Origin: Afipia sp.
Lineage (GTDB): Bacteria > Pseudomonadota > Alphaproteobacteria > Rhizobiales > Xanthobacteraceae
Direction of reading: 5' to 3'
Assembly (NCBI GenBank): GCA_017308575.1
Contig: JAFKEQ010000005.1
Location: 62,001-126,000 of the forward strand
DNA length: 64,000 bases
Position numbers and translations under genes: made by a program. Positions 55,798 through 64,000 of the stretch are shown here, one piece after another. Every line of letters begins with the position of its first letter. Position 1 is the stretch's first letter. The notes under the pieces are model-generated. The model was given only the letters and a program-made list of their open reading frames with translations. It had not been told where the DNA came from and did not search any database.

Positions 55798-55822
55798 CCT
55801 TGACGCCTCTCATCGCCATCAC
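55794..55822 (+). promoter_or_regulatory. Candidate promoter for rnpB
   Basis: TTGACC at 55794-55799, 17 bases, then CATCAC at 55817-55822 (3 of 6 to the -10 consensus), and 6 bases to 55829, the first paired base of the RNase P RNA. The -35 overlaps the stop codon of the amidase gene. Confidence 0.35.
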
Positions 55823-55828
55823 TGCGGG

Positions 55829-56244
55829 ATCAGTCGGCCGGACGGCCGCTCCGGCAAGGATCGAAAGGTCGCCGGGGAGGAAAGTCCGGGCTCCATCGAC
55901 ATGCGGTGCCGGATAACGTCCGGCGGGGGCGACCCCAGGGAAAGTGCCACAGAGAACGAACCGCCTTCATTTCGGTGAAGGTAAGGGTGAAAAGGTGCGG
56001 TAAGAGCGCACCGCGTTTCCGGCAACGGAAGCGGCATGGCAAACCACACCGGGAGCAAAACCGAATAGGGACGGCATAGTGGAAAGTTCGCTTTTAGCGA
56101 TAACTCCGCGGGGCAATGTCAGGCTCGCTGTCCGGGTAGGTTGCTTGAGGCGCAGGGTAACTTGCGTCCCAGAGGAATGGCCGTCACGTCCGTGTGGTGC
56201 AAACCGTTCGGGCCCTACAGAACCCGGCTTACAGGCTGGCTGAT
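55829..56244 (+). ncRNA. rnpB: RNase P RNA (bacterial type A)
   Basis: The catalytic RNA of RNase P, which trims the 5' leader of tRNA precursors. Conserved core: GAGGAAAGTCCGGGCTCC at 55876-55893, ACAGAGAACG (about 55950) and the 3' part AGAGGAATGGCCGTCACG with the final ACAGAACCCGGCTTACAGGC. The ends are set by helix P1: 55829-55839 pairs with 56234-56244 over 11 pairs allowing G-U. Length 416 fits alphaproteobacteria. It starts 31 bases after the amidase gene. Confidence 0.96.
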
Positions 56245-56284
56245 ATTCTATCGACGGGCGATCTCATGATCGCGCGGAACCAAT

Positions 56285-56314
56285 GAGGGGCTCGGCGTCA
56301 CCACCGGGCCCCTC
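56285..56314 (+). terminator. Hairpin downstream of rnpB
   Basis: GAGGGGCTCGG (56285-56295) pairs with CCGGGCCCCTC (56304-56314) with one mismatch and an 8-base loop. No T-run follows, so it could stabilise or terminate the rnpB transcript, not certainly as a classic terminator. Confidence 0.45.
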
Positions 56315-56437
56315 GCCATGTCAGCTTCAGTTCCAGATCGTTCAAATACTGCTTTTTCGCAGTGCCTTCATTTTACTCATGTCGCGTAGACCAGCAGTCG
56401 ACGGGCCCGCGAATGGGCGCAAACGAATTGCGAATCC

Positions 56438-57646
56438 ATGCCCCTTTTTCCGCTGAAGACTCTGTGGTCTCACCGCCTGCCGGAAAGCATCTACATCGAG
56501 TTGATCGATGAGCTTTTCAGCGCGACGCCATCCATCCTCGTCTTTGCGATCACGCAATGCGTCATCGGCGCTGCCATCTTCGCAGAGACCGGCGACGGAT
56601 ACATGCTCGGCCTGACCATCGTCGCACTGATCGTTTCGTCCGAACGGATCTGGATGATCCACACCTATCACCGCAAGGCAGCAACAAGTCCGCTTACCTA
56701 TGCCGATGCGCTTGGCTGGGAGAGGCGCTTTGCGCTCCGCAGCGTCGCAACCGGCATTCTGGTTTCCGCAATGGGTGTGCGCTGCTTCATGCTGACCGAC
56801 CCTGCCGTTCATACGCTGATGGTCGCCGTTCTGTTCTCTTATGCCGCCGGAACGATCACGCGTGTATCGTTCCGCCCTCGTCTCGCGCTGTTCAATCTTG
56901 CCGTCGTCGCGATCCCGCCGGCGATCGCCTGCCTGCTACTTGGCGGCATGATCTATGTCTGTCTCGGTTTCTCGATGGTGATTTTCATGATCGGCGCCAT
57001 CGATGTGATCCGGCATGCTTACGACACCATCGTCAGTCAGCTCATGCTCAAACGCAGGTTCGCGGGTCTCGCGCAGCGAGACGCATTGACCGGCCTCGCC
57101 AACCGGCTCGGGCTGAACGAAAATCTCGAAGCGGTCATGGCCGACGCACAGCGCAATGGCTACGGTCTCGCGGTTCACAGCCTCGATCTCGACCGCTTCA
57201 AGGCCGCGAACGATCTCTACGGTCATCCCACCGGCGACGCGATCCTCAAGGAAGTCGCACAGCGACTCACGCGTCTCACACGCGCCACCGATCTTCTGGT
57301 GCGGCTCGGCGGCGACGAGTTCGTTCTGGTCCAGACCGGTGTCGAGACGCGCGAACAGGCCACCACGCTAGCGATCCGCATCATCGACGAGATCAGCTCC
57401 TTCTACAATGTCCGCGGTTACGCGGTAGAGATCGGGACCAGCGTCGGCATCGCGATCATGGCCGACGAGGAATTGACGCCCGACGATCTGCTCGCCCGCG
57501 CCGATCAGGCGCTCTACCAGGCCAAGCGCGCCCGCAGTGGCTATGCGGTTTACGCGGTTGCTCCGCATCTGGTGCCGCCGCTTGTCGATGGCGACGACTT
57601 TCAGGACTTCCCAAAGGTCCTGCAGAAGAAAGTCCGGCTGGGGTAA
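56438..57646 (+). CDS. Membrane-bound diguanylate cyclase (GGDEF)
   Basis: A 402-residue protein with about six N-terminal membrane segments (residues 30-190, e.g. GLTIVALIVSSERIWMIHTY) and a C-terminal GGDEF domain (about 205-370). The catalytic loop is intact (GGDEF, 291-295), and the inhibitory I-site RxxD (RATD, 282-285) lies exactly 5 residues upstream, so it should make cyclic di-GMP with product inhibition. The DALTGLANRLGLNENLE start and ARADQALYQAKRARSG end of the domain are typical. The signal sensed by the membrane part is unknown. Confidence 0.93.
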   Translation: MPLFPLKTLWSHRLPESIYIELIDELFSATPSILVFAITQCVIGAAIFAETGDGYMLGLTIVALIVSSERIWMIHTYHRKAATSPLTYADALGWERRFALRSVATGILVSAMGVRCFMLTDPAVHTLMVAVLFSYAAGTITRVSFRPRLALFNLAVVAIPPAIACLLLGGMIYVCLGFSMVIFMIGAIDVIRHAYDTIVSQLMLKRRFAGLAQRDALTGLANRLGLNENLEAVMADAQRNGYGLAVHSLDLDRFKAANDLYGHPTGDAILKEVAQRLTRLTRATDLLVRLGGDEFVLVQTGVETREQATTLAIRIIDEISSFYNVRGYAVEIGTSVGIAIMADEELTPDDLLARADQALYQAKRARSGYAVYAVAPHLVPPLVDGDDFQDFPKVLQKKVRLG

Positions 57647-57679
57647 CAGCAGCGCTACTTCTGATTGAATGAACCCGCG

Positions 57680-58045
57680 TCAGACAGCCCTTACGGCATA
57701 CGGCGTTCGCAGTCCGGCGAACGGCCGGAACTCGATCGCAATGCTGTCACCCAAATTCAGATCGGCATTGCCGTGCGCCATGATGCGGAATCCTTCCGCC
57801 AGATCGACGAGCAGGATCGCATAAGGCACATGGGCCTTGGTCTCGGGTGTTGCCGCACGGCGCACCACGGTCGCGGCGTACACCGTTCCCCTGCCGCTGG
57901 CGCGATGGGTTTGCGGCGATGCATCTCCGCACGACGGACAGAATGCGCGATGAAAATACCAGATGTACCGGCACGCGTCGCACGACTGATAGACGATTGC
58001 GTCGGCACCATCTGTCCAGCCTTTGAGTTCTGCAACTTCGCTCAT
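57680..58045 (-). CDS. DUF35 OB-fold / zinc-ribbon protein
   Basis: A 121-residue protein with an N-terminal four-cysteine rubredoxin-like zinc ribbon (Cys22, Cys25, Cys36, Cys39, CDACRYIWYFHRAFCPSC) and an OB fold (GRGTVYAATVVRR, PYAILLVDLAEGFRIMAHG). DUF35 proteins form complexes with thiolase-like partners, donating an acyl-CoA-binding OB domain. Its ATG overlaps the stop of the upstream thiolase-like gene, so the two are made together. The upstream frame to 58204 is an artefact. Confidence 0.88.
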   Translation of the reverse strand: MSEVAELKGWTDGADAIVYQSCDACRYIWYFHRAFCPSCGDASPQTHRASGRGTVYAATVVRRAATPETKAHVPYAILLVDLAEGFRIMAHGNADLNLGDSIAIEFRPFAGLRTPYAVRAV

Positions 58046-59178
58046 CGCACACGCTCCAGAAACATGCTGATATGAGACGACATCACGCCGCCGTCGCCAT
58101 GCAGCAGCGCGAGCGAGGCGTCGCGTACCTGACGCACACCGGCCCGGCCGGTCATTTGCAACTGCGTCTCCACCAGATGCGCCATCGCGCCACCGCAGCC
58201 ACAATGACCATAGCTGAGCAGGCCGCCGTGGGTATTCAGCGGTAACGCGCCGTTGATTCCGAAGTCGCCGTTACGAACGCGCGCAGCAGACCCGCCGCGC
58301 GGCGCGAGGCCCAGCTCCTCGATCAGGATCGCCAGCGTAATCGTGAAGCTGTCATAGATACCCGCATACTTGATTGCGCGCGGATCGACACCGGCCTTTT
58401 TGCGGGCGCGCTCCATGGCGACCGCCGCGCCGACATCCGACAGCGAACGCGCCGCCGTGACATGCTGATGCAGGTGCGCCTGCCCGCAGCCCAGCACGCG
58501 AACATGGTGATCGCTGACGGGCGCACGGCTGATGATGAACGCCGCACCGCCATCCGAGACCGGGCAACAATCGAGCAGCTTCAGCGGCGACGAGATTTCC
58601 CGAGACGCCAAAACCTCCGCGACCGTGATCGGATCGCGGAACTGCGCGCCGGGATGAAGCATCGCATGCTGACGCATCAGCACCGCGAACTCCGCCATAT
58701 CCTCCTTCGTCAGGCCATAGTCATGCATATAGCGAGATGCCAGCAGCCCGTAATAGGCGGGAATGGTCGGGCCAAGCGGCACCTCGTAGTCGGGATGGCC
58801 GACTTGGGCCAGTGTGCTCATGGCCGAGTCGCGCGCCTGCCCAGTGAGACGGTTCTCGCCTGCGACGACAAGAATTGTTTTCGCGACGCCCGCCTCGACC
58901 AGCTCATGCGCAAGCATGGCCATGGCGAGGCCCGTTGCGCCGCCGACCTGAATGGCATGCGCATAGGATGGCAGAATACCGAAGTGCTCGGCAAAAACCG
59001 TCGCCAGCATCAGATGCGGCATGGTGGTGGAATAGCCGGTGAGCAGACCGTCGATATCGCGGCGCTTGAGACCCGCGTCCGACAGCGCGGCTTCCGCCGC
59101 CTCGCTCATCAGATCGAGCGTTGAGCGACCTTCATGCCTGCCGAAAGCCGTTAGCCCGACGCCGCTGATGAAGCTCAT
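58042..59178 (-). CDS. Thiolase-like protein lacking the nucleophilic cysteine
   Basis: A 378-residue thiolase-superfamily protein of the SCP2-thiolase/DUF35-partner group. The N-terminal nucleophile site, normally [QN]-C-A-S-G-L, reads VGGATGLAMA here, so the Cys is Gly (about residue 80). The C-terminal CxG motif is GDGGVM, also without Cys. The His loop LNTHGGLLSYGHCGCGGAMAHLVE is kept. In the Ltp2/ChsH2-DUF35 type, such a Cys-less thiolase plus DUF35 subunit works as a retro-aldolase on acyl-CoA; that is the best inference here. A true thiolase is unlikely. Substrate unknown. Confidence 0.85.
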   Translation of the reverse strand: MSFISGVGLTAFGRHEGRSTLDLMSEAAEAALSDAGLKRRDIDGLLTGYSTTMPHLMLATVFAEHFGILPSYAHAIQVGGATGLAMAMLAHELVEAGVAKTILVVAGENRLTGQARDSAMSTLAQVGHPDYEVPLGPTIPAYYGLLASRYMHDYGLTKEDMAEFAVLMRQHAMLHPGAQFRDPITVAEVLASREISSPLKLLDCCPVSDGGAAFIISRAPVSDHHVRVLGCGQAHLHQHVTAARSLSDVGAAVAMERARKKAGVDPRAIKYAGIYDSFTITLAILIEELGLAPRGGSAARVRNGDFGINGALPLNTHGGLLSYGHCGCGGAMAHLVETQLQMTGRAGVRQVRDASLALLHGDGGVMSSHISMFLERVR

Positions 59179-59236
59179 ATGCGTTCCGCCACCAAGAAAC
59201 CCCTCGCGACCGTGATGCCACGGACCGCGTCCGGCT

Positions 59237-60823
59237 TCAATGCGCGTCGGATGGAGCGCCCGTCATGTTGGGCTTGTTGACGAAGAACACCAGCGTGCTC
59301 AAACCGAGATAGAAGAGGGTCAGAACAAAAAACGCATCGCCGAAGCTCATCACCACCGCCTGCCGGTGCACGATCATCGACAGTTGCTTCAGCGCCATCA
59401 GAGACGCGTTACCCATGCCCTGGAATTTCTGGGTGAGCATGTTGAGCGTTTCCACCGCAGTGGCGTTACCCCAGTTGACCCGCTCCTGAAGCCGGACGAT
59501 GTGCAGATCGGTCCGGTTGTCGAGAATGGTGTTGATGAGCGCAAGCCCCACCGCCCCGCCGAGATTCCGGGTCAGGTTGAACAGACCGGAGGCGTTCTTG
59601 ATGCGCTCCGGCGGCAACGTGCCGAGCGCGATGTTGTTCACCGGCACCATCGCCAGCATCATGCCGACGCCGCGGAAAACCTGCGGCCACAGCAATTCGT
59701 AAAAATCGTAGTCGCGCGTGATCCACGTCATCTGCCACGAGCCGATAGCAAAGATGATAAGCCCCGCCGCGATCAGATAACGCAGATCGACTTTCGTCAT
59801 CAGCTTTCCGACAAGGGGCGCCGTTGCGAACATCGCAATGCCTGAGACAAACATCGTCTCGCCGATCATCAAGGCGCTGTAGCCACGTACTTCCGCAAGG
59901 TAGCGTGGATAAATGTAGGTGAGTCCGTAAAGACCGATGCCGACGCAGAACGAGAACATGCTGCCGAGCGCGAAGTTGCGATCGGTGAAGGCACGGATGT
60001 CAACGATGGGTTCTTTCGCAGTCAGCACGCGCCAGAAAAAGGCGACGGCAGACACAGCACAAACGACCGCGAAAAAGAAGATCGACTCATCCTGCAGCCA
60101 GTCGTTGCGGGGACCTTCCTCCAGCACATATTCGAGCGAGCCGAGAAATCCGGCCATCGAGGCGAGGCCCCACCAGTCGAAATGTTCCAGCAGCGCGAAG
60201 TTCGGCTTGTCGAAATCCACCAGCGCCAGCACGCCGACTGTGATGCCGATGCCGGGAACGACATTGATGAAGAACAGCCAGTGCCAGGACATCAGATCGG
60301 TGATGTAACCGCCGACCGTGGGACCGATGGTTGGTGCCAGTGTCGCGACAAGACCGATGATCGGCGCCACGATCGGCCGCTTGGATGGCGGAAAGACCGT
60401 GTAAGCCGACGCAAACACGGTCGGAATCATGCCAGCGCCGAGAAAACCTTGCACCGCGCGCCACAGAATCATTTGCTCGATGGTCGAGGTCAGGCCGCAC
60501 ATGAAGCTCGCGCCGGTGAATCCGGCTGCCGAGATCGCGAACAGAAGCCGGGTACCGAGCGCGCGTGACAGGAATCCCGACAGCGGAATCGCGATCACTT
60601 CCGCAATCAGATAAGCCGTCTGCACCCACGAGACTTCGCTCGAGCTTGCGGACAGGCCGGCCTGAATTTCGGAAAGCGACGCCGAGACGATCTGAATGTC
60701 CAGAATGGACATGAACATCCCGAACACCATGATCAGAAACGCGATCAGCCGCCTCGTGCTGATCGTCTCCGGCATGGCTGGCGCGGCCGGGATACCATCC
60801 ATGGTCGATGTGGTGGACGCCAT
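59237..60823 (-). CDS. emrB: DHA2 family drug efflux MFS permease (EmrB type)
   Basis: A 528-residue 14-helix MFS transporter. The N terminus (FMSILDIQIVSASLSEIQAGL) is the DHA2 signature, and ALGTRLLFAISAAGF, PIVAPIIGLVATLAPTIGPTVGG and NASGLFNLTRNLGGAVGLAL are typical EmrB/QacA motifs. It starts 32 bases after the end of the HlyD-type adaptor gene and pairs with it as a tripartite pump across the envelope. The C-terminal stretch FFVLTLFYLGLSTLVFFVNK is the 14th segment. Confidence 0.93.
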   Translation of the reverse strand: MASTTSTMDGIPAAPAMPETISTRRLIAFLIMVFGMFMSILDIQIVSASLSEIQAGLSASSSEVSWVQTAYLIAEVIAIPLSGFLSRALGTRLLFAISAAGFTGASFMCGLTSTIEQMILWRAVQGFLGAGMIPTVFASAYTVFPPSKRPIVAPIIGLVATLAPTIGPTVGGYITDLMSWHWLFFINVVPGIGITVGVLALVDFDKPNFALLEHFDWWGLASMAGFLGSLEYVLEEGPRNDWLQDESIFFFAVVCAVSAVAFFWRVLTAKEPIVDIRAFTDRNFALGSMFSFCVGIGLYGLTYIYPRYLAEVRGYSALMIGETMFVSGIAMFATAPLVGKLMTKVDLRYLIAAGLIIFAIGSWQMTWITRDYDFYELLWPQVFRGVGMMLAMVPVNNIALGTLPPERIKNASGLFNLTRNLGGAVGLALINTILDNRTDLHIVRLQERVNWGNATAVETLNMLTQKFQGMGNASLMALKQLSMIVHRQAVVMSFGDAFFVLTLFYLGLSTLVFFVNKPNMTGAPSDAH

Positions 60824-60855
60824 TGGCTGTTCCTATGGCACGAGCCGCGCGCCGA

Positions 60856-62094
60856 TCAACGCGCCGCGATCGGATCGACGCCGCCGGGTTCGGGCTTGGT
60901 GTTGATGGTCGTGATCACCGACATGCCGGGCCGCAGCAGGTTTTCCCGCGCCACGGAGAACGGCACGCGGATGCGGACCGGAACGCGCTGTACCACCTTG
61001 GTGAAGTTGCCGGTGGCATTGTCCGGCGGCAGCAGCGTGAATACGGAGCCCGACGCCGGTGCGAGGCTGTCGACAACGCCCTTGATGGTGCGCCCGGAGA
61101 CGGCGTCCACGGTGATCGAAACCGGCTGGCCCGGCTTCAGCCGGCCAAGCTGCGTTTCTTTGTAGTTGGCGTCGATATAGACGTCGTCGAGCGGCACGAC
61201 ATTGGCGAGACGCTGGCCCGGCTGGACGTAGTCGCCGACATTGACCATACGGTTGGAGAAAATGCCGTCAACCGGCGCGCGCACTTCCGTGAACGCCAGA
61301 TCGCGGATCGTCTTGGCGAGCGCCGCGCGCAATTCCTGCAACTGGCCTTCGGCCTCGGCCTTTTGTGCCTTGATGACATCAACCTGCGCCTGTGCTGCGG
61401 CCAGCGTCGCCTGCGCGCCCTGCACCGCGGCAACGGCCTGATCGCGACCGGCCTGCGAGACATCGAACGTGGCTTTCGATGCGAAGCCCTTGCTGCTCAG
61501 TTCTTCCTGGCGCGCGAAATCCGCCTGCGCGCGCTTTGTCGCGGCTTCGGCGGAAACAAGCTGTGACTGTGCCTGATCGACGGCGCTTTGCTGCGCGGTC
61601 GCCTGGCGGTCGATGCGCGCGATGGTGGCTTCCTGCGTCGCGACCTTCGCCTGCGCGCTTTCGACCGCGAGCCGGTAATCGCCCTCGTCGATCCGGAAAA
61701 CAATGTTGCCCGCACCGACGCGCGTGTTGTCGCCCGGAAGAATCTTGGAAATGTGCCCGGCGACCTTCGCGCCCATCGTGGTGTTGTTGGCACGCACATA
61801 AGCGTCATCGGTCGACACCATGTAACGGCCCACCAGCATGTAATGTACGCCGAAGTAGATCGCACCGAGCGCGGCCAGCGCGCCGACGCCGGTCAGAATT
61901 TTGCGGCGCAACGCAGATTTCGGCTTTGCGGTTTCACTTGCCGACGTTGCAGAAGGCTGAGCTTCCGTTGTGGGATCTTCGGCCGGACGCGCGCGCAATT
62001 CCTGCGCCTTCGCGGAATGTGAGACATCGGCTTCGGACGCGTCGGGCTCCGGGTGAACGACCCTTGCAACCTGATCTCGGGCAGGCATGGCCAT
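60856..62094 (-). CDS. emrA: HlyD family efflux adaptor (EmrA type)
   Basis: A 412-residue periplasmic adaptor with an N-terminal cytoplasmic tail (about 65 residues), one membrane anchor (VGALAALGAIYFGVHYMLVG), then lipoyl/beta-barrel domains (VSTDDAYVRANNTTMGAKVAG and GDYVQPGQRLANVVPLDDVYI) around a long coiled coil (about 170-280). It bridges EmrB to an outer-membrane TolC-like channel. The start is set at 62094 by GAAGGAGG a few bases upstream; the frame open up to 62316 passes through the operator at 62167-62209 and is rejected. Confidence 0.92.
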   Translation of the reverse strand: MAMPARDQVARVVHPEPDASEADVSHSAKAQELRARPAEDPTTEAQPSATSASETAKPKSALRRKILTGVGALAALGAIYFGVHYMLVGRYMVSTDDAYVRANNTTMGAKVAGHISKILPGDNTRVGAGNIVFRIDEGDYRLAVESAQAKVATQEATIARIDRQATAQQSAVDQAQSQLVSAEAATKRAQADFARQEELSSKGFASKATFDVSQAGRDQAVAAVQGAQATLAAAQAQVDVIKAQKAEAEGQLQELRAALAKTIRDLAFTEVRAPVDGIFSNRMVNVGDYVQPGQRLANVVPLDDVYIDANYKETQLGRLKPGQPVSITVDAVSGRTIKGVVDSLAPASGSVFTLLPPDNATGNFTKVVQRVPVRIRVPFSVARENLLRPGMSVITTINTKPEPGGVDPIAAR

Positions 62095-62166
62095 TACGGC
62101 CTCCTTCAAATGACAAAGCAATGCGCCGGCGACAAAAATGCCGGCTACGCCATTCTTGGCGTACAT

Positions 62167-62209
62167 CAAAATTACCATTGACCGAACGGTTCGGTCAATG
62201 GTAATTTTG
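62167..62209. promoter_or_regulatory. 43-bp perfect palindrome, TetR operator
   Basis: Two 21-base arms pair perfectly around one central base (62188). The core around the centre is ACCGAAC-G-GTTCGGT with outer arms ATTACCATTG / CAATGGTAAT. It sits between the divergent emrA (62094) and tetR (62295) genes, 73 and 86 bases from their starts, so a single TetR dimer pair could block both promoters. This is the best operator in the window. Confidence 0.9.
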
Positions 62210-62294
62210 CGACATATTTGGATACCGCATTCGGGGTTCGAACATCCTTTCCGGAGGCGAGGTCCACAACGAAACGAAAAAACAGGCTGAACGA

Positions 62295-62933
62295 ATGGTT
62301 GCCACCGATCCAACAACGCTGCCCCATTCCGGGGACGAGGACAGTGCCAAGCGCCAGCAGATCATGGATGGCGCCCGGCGGGTCTTTATGGATCTGGGCT
62401 TCGACGGCGCCAGCATGAACGAGATCGCCCGGGCCGCCGGAGTCTCCAAAGGCACTCTGTATGTCTATTTCGCCGACAAGCATTCGCTGTTCGAGGCGAC
62501 CGTCGAGCAGGAATGCCTTTCCCATGGACGTCTGGCTTTCAACTTCGATCCGGCCCGCGATACGAAAACCACGTTGCTTGACTTCGGCCGCGCCTACATC
62601 GAAGTGCTTTGCCGGCCGGATGGCGGTTCCGCCGTCAGAACCGTGATGGCGATCGCGGAGCGGATGCCTGACGTCGGACGCCGTTTCTACGAGAACGTCA
62701 TTGCACTGACGATGCATCGCCTCGCCACCTATCTCGGAGAGAAAGTGAAAAGGGGCGAACTTGCAATTGACGATTGCGAACTGGCTGCAGCGCAATTCAC
62801 GATGATGTGCCAGGCCACGCTATTCCAGCCCTACGTGTTTCAGGTGAGGCCTTCCCCCTCCCCTGCGCAGATCACCACTGTGGTCGAAAGCGCGACGCTG
62901 ATGTTTCTCACGCACTATCGGGCGAAGAATTGA
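62295..62933 (+). CDS. TetR family transcriptional repressor of the efflux operon
   Basis: A 212-residue TetR regulator. The DNA-binding domain spans about 17-65 (QIMDGARRVFMDLGFDGASM), with the helix-turn-helix GASMNEIARAAGVSKGTLYVYF at about 38-59. The C-terminal ligand-binding domain is all-helical. It is divergent from emrA-emrB and almost certainly binds the palindrome at 62167-62209, repressing both itself and the efflux genes until a drug-like ligand is bound. Confidence 0.92.
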   Translation: MVATDPTTLPHSGDEDSAKRQQIMDGARRVFMDLGFDGASMNEIARAAGVSKGTLYVYFADKHSLFEATVEQECLSHGRLAFNFDPARDTKTTLLDFGRAYIEVLCRPDGGSAVRTVMAIAERMPDVGRRFYENVIALTMHRLATYLGEKVKRGELAIDDCELAAAQFTMMCQATLFQPYVFQVRPSPSPAQITTVVESATLMFLTHYRAKN

Positions 62934-63112
62934 CGGCGCTTTTTCGCCTTCGCAATTGAGCCGCCCTAACCTCCCAGTGCATGCACTCCGGTTCCATTGT
63001 CATAAAGCGGAAGCATTCGCCGTTAGCGCGATGGCGCATACAGTCCTGGCGAAATCACAGGCTTGATCGTTTCACGAAAACCCTGGACACTTTTCGCGGA
63101 ATTCGACTGGGA

Positions 63113-63617
63113 ATGCTTTTGATGATCGACATTGATCCCGGGCACCTGTCCGGCGTCATCACCGACATTTATGAAGCCGCTTACAATCCGGCACATGGAA
63201 TGTCGCCGTAGAGCACCTGTGCGACCTATTCCAAGGTTCCAGGGCATGTCTTGGCCGGATCGGCCCCGATCTCCAGCCGGGCGACGCCATCACAACCAGT
63301 TTTGATCCAAAATATCACCAACTTTACATCGATGAACTCTCCTGCATTTCCAATCCGCTGATCGATGCGGTGATCGTCGCGCCGGTGGGAACCGTTTATC
63401 ACGACCACGCTCTGGTCGGCGAACAGTTGAAGCGAAGCAGCTTCTGGAACGAATGGATGGCGCCGGTCGCTCGGTGAGAGAAGCCGCCGAAGACGCCGGC
63501 ATCGCCTACAGCACCATGCGTTCGAATCTTGAGAGCGTGTTCCGCAAGACGGAAACACGTCAGCAGAGTCAGTTGGTCGCGCTGCTGCGCAGTCTGCAAC
63601 CGCCGATCGGAAACTGA
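63113..63617 (+). pseudogene. Decayed LuxR-type transcriptional regulator
   Basis: Three pieces of one protein appear in three frames. The N-terminal piece is MLLMIDIDPGHLSGVITDIY and EAAYNPA (from 63113). After a frameshift near 63190 the frame continues as WNVAVEHLCDLFQGSRACLG ... FDPKYHQLYIDEL ... RSSFWNEWM to about 63475. After a second break the C-terminal helix-turn-helix GRSVREAAEDAGIAYSTMRS and LESVFRKTETRQQSQLVALL runs to the stop at 63617. Intact relatives are about 350-380 residues; here about 200 residues of the middle are missing. It follows the TetR gene by 180 bases. Confidence 0.8.
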
Positions 63618-63764
63618 CTCTTCATTGAAAGCCGGAGCACACTTCCCGGCAAATGCCGGATTTTATTCGCGACGCCTTGATGCGATGTTTGAAGCTGAAA
63701 ACAGCCCGACGCCGAGACAGATTTTGCGACTAGCCAAATCGTCTGTTTTTCTCCAAGAAAACTT

Positions 63765-63791
63765 AAAGCCCGGCTCGCGCCGGGCTTTTTT
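63765..63791. terminator. Rho-independent terminator, probably bidirectional
   Basis: AAAGCCCGGC (63765-63774), loop TCGC, GCCGGGCTTT (63779-63788), with a T-run through 63791. On the minus strand it lies 25 bases after the stop of the gene at 63816 and is followed by TTTAAGTTTT; on the plus strand it closes the region after the pseudogene. Confidence 0.9.
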
Positions 63792-63815
63792 GTCACGGAG
63801 GTTATGACCCACGCA

Positions 63816-64000
63816 TTATCTGACGCGCGACTCGTCCTCGATCGTGTCTTGATCTTCCTTCGACAGCGGTCCCTTGGCGAGGATGCGCTTCACCCGCTGG
63901 CCGATCGATCCGGTTATGCCACCATCGCGTCCGGCATATCCGCGAGGCGCGGCACGCGCGGCGATCTCCTCGCCAGACACGGCAGCGGGCTGGCAGATGA
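63816..64000 (-). CDS. C-terminal end of an unidentified gene (partial)
   Basis: The minus strand from base 64000 is open to a TAA at 63816-63818 and encodes about 61 residues, including ITGSIGQRVKRILAKGPLSK and the charged end EDQDTIEDESRVR. The start lies beyond the window. The Lys/Arg/Glu-rich, hydrophilic end and the strong terminator just after the stop favour a real gene. No family is assigned. Confidence 0.5.
   Translation of the reverse strand, partial: ICQPAAVSGEEIAARAAPRGYAGRDGGITGSIGQRVKRILAKGPLSKEDQDTIEDESRVR

Noticed and set aside
62095..62316. N-terminal extension of the EmrA-type adaptor up to 62316
   Set aside because: It would run through the 43-bp operator; a strong GAAGGAGG site sets the start at 62094.

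Overview
The window is high-GC alphaproteobacterial chromosome. Its protein families point to the Bradyrhizobium / Rhodopseudomonas / Afipia / Nitrobacter group: a long FtsZ with a conserved C-terminal peptide, a DUF4169 plus ribbon-helix-helix pair, and family-typical short palindromic repeats. The genus is inferred from protein character; no database was searched. There are no tRNAs, CRISPR arrays, phage genes or insertion sequences. It is mostly core chromosome with small accessory insertions.

Layout. Bases 1-7.2 kb: the end of fumC, a DUF4169 gene with two ribbon-helix-helix regulator genes, a giant AsmA-like envelope protein and a cyclopropane-synthase-like methyltransferase. 7.2-23.7 kb: catabolic enzymes (hydratase, FAD oxidase, thioesterase), a UvrD-type helicase carrying an in-frame repeat insertion, an ABC-2 exporter, asparaginase, two glycine-zipper proteins, an L,D-transpeptidase, a fused MFS/spermidine-synthase-like protein, a PYROXD2-like oxidoreductase and prmA. 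A cluster of DnaA-box-like sites lies just before prmA. 23.9-54.5 kb: an aminopeptidase P gene, then a long minus-strand block holding the dcw cluster and its envelope neighbours. In transcription order this is rsmH-ftsL-ftsI-murE-murF-mraY-murD-ftsW-murG-[LysR/MFS pair]-murC-glutamine amidotransferase-murB-[DUF4239-like gene on the other strand]-ddl-ftsQ-ftsA-ftsZ-lpxC-bamD-recN-ligA. 55-64 kb: a peptidoglycan amidase, the RNase P RNA gene rnpB, a diguanylate cyclase, a thiolase-like/DUF35 pair, an EmrAB-type efflux operon with divergent TetR and a 43-bp palindromic operator, a decayed LuxR-type regulator, and the end of an unidentified minus-strand gene.

How the genes work together. The dcw block makes the UDP-MurNAc-pentapeptide (murB-F, ddl), builds lipid II (mraY, murG), polymerises and cross-links septal peptidoglycan (ftsW, ftsI) and assembles the Z-ring (ftsZ, ftsA, ftsQ, ftsL). 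lpxC and bamD add the first committed lipid A step and outer-membrane protein assembly. ATGA overlaps (ftsL/ftsI, murE/murF, ftsQ/ftsA, amidotransferase/murB) imply translational coupling.

Most notable observations: a class I glutamine amidotransferase translationally coupled into murC-murB; a palindromic repeat that has become about 45 residues of the UvrD helicase; DnaA boxes with a CtrA-like motif before prmA; a thiolase-like protein lacking the thiolase nucleophile next to a DUF35 partner; and a near-ideal operator for the efflux repressor.
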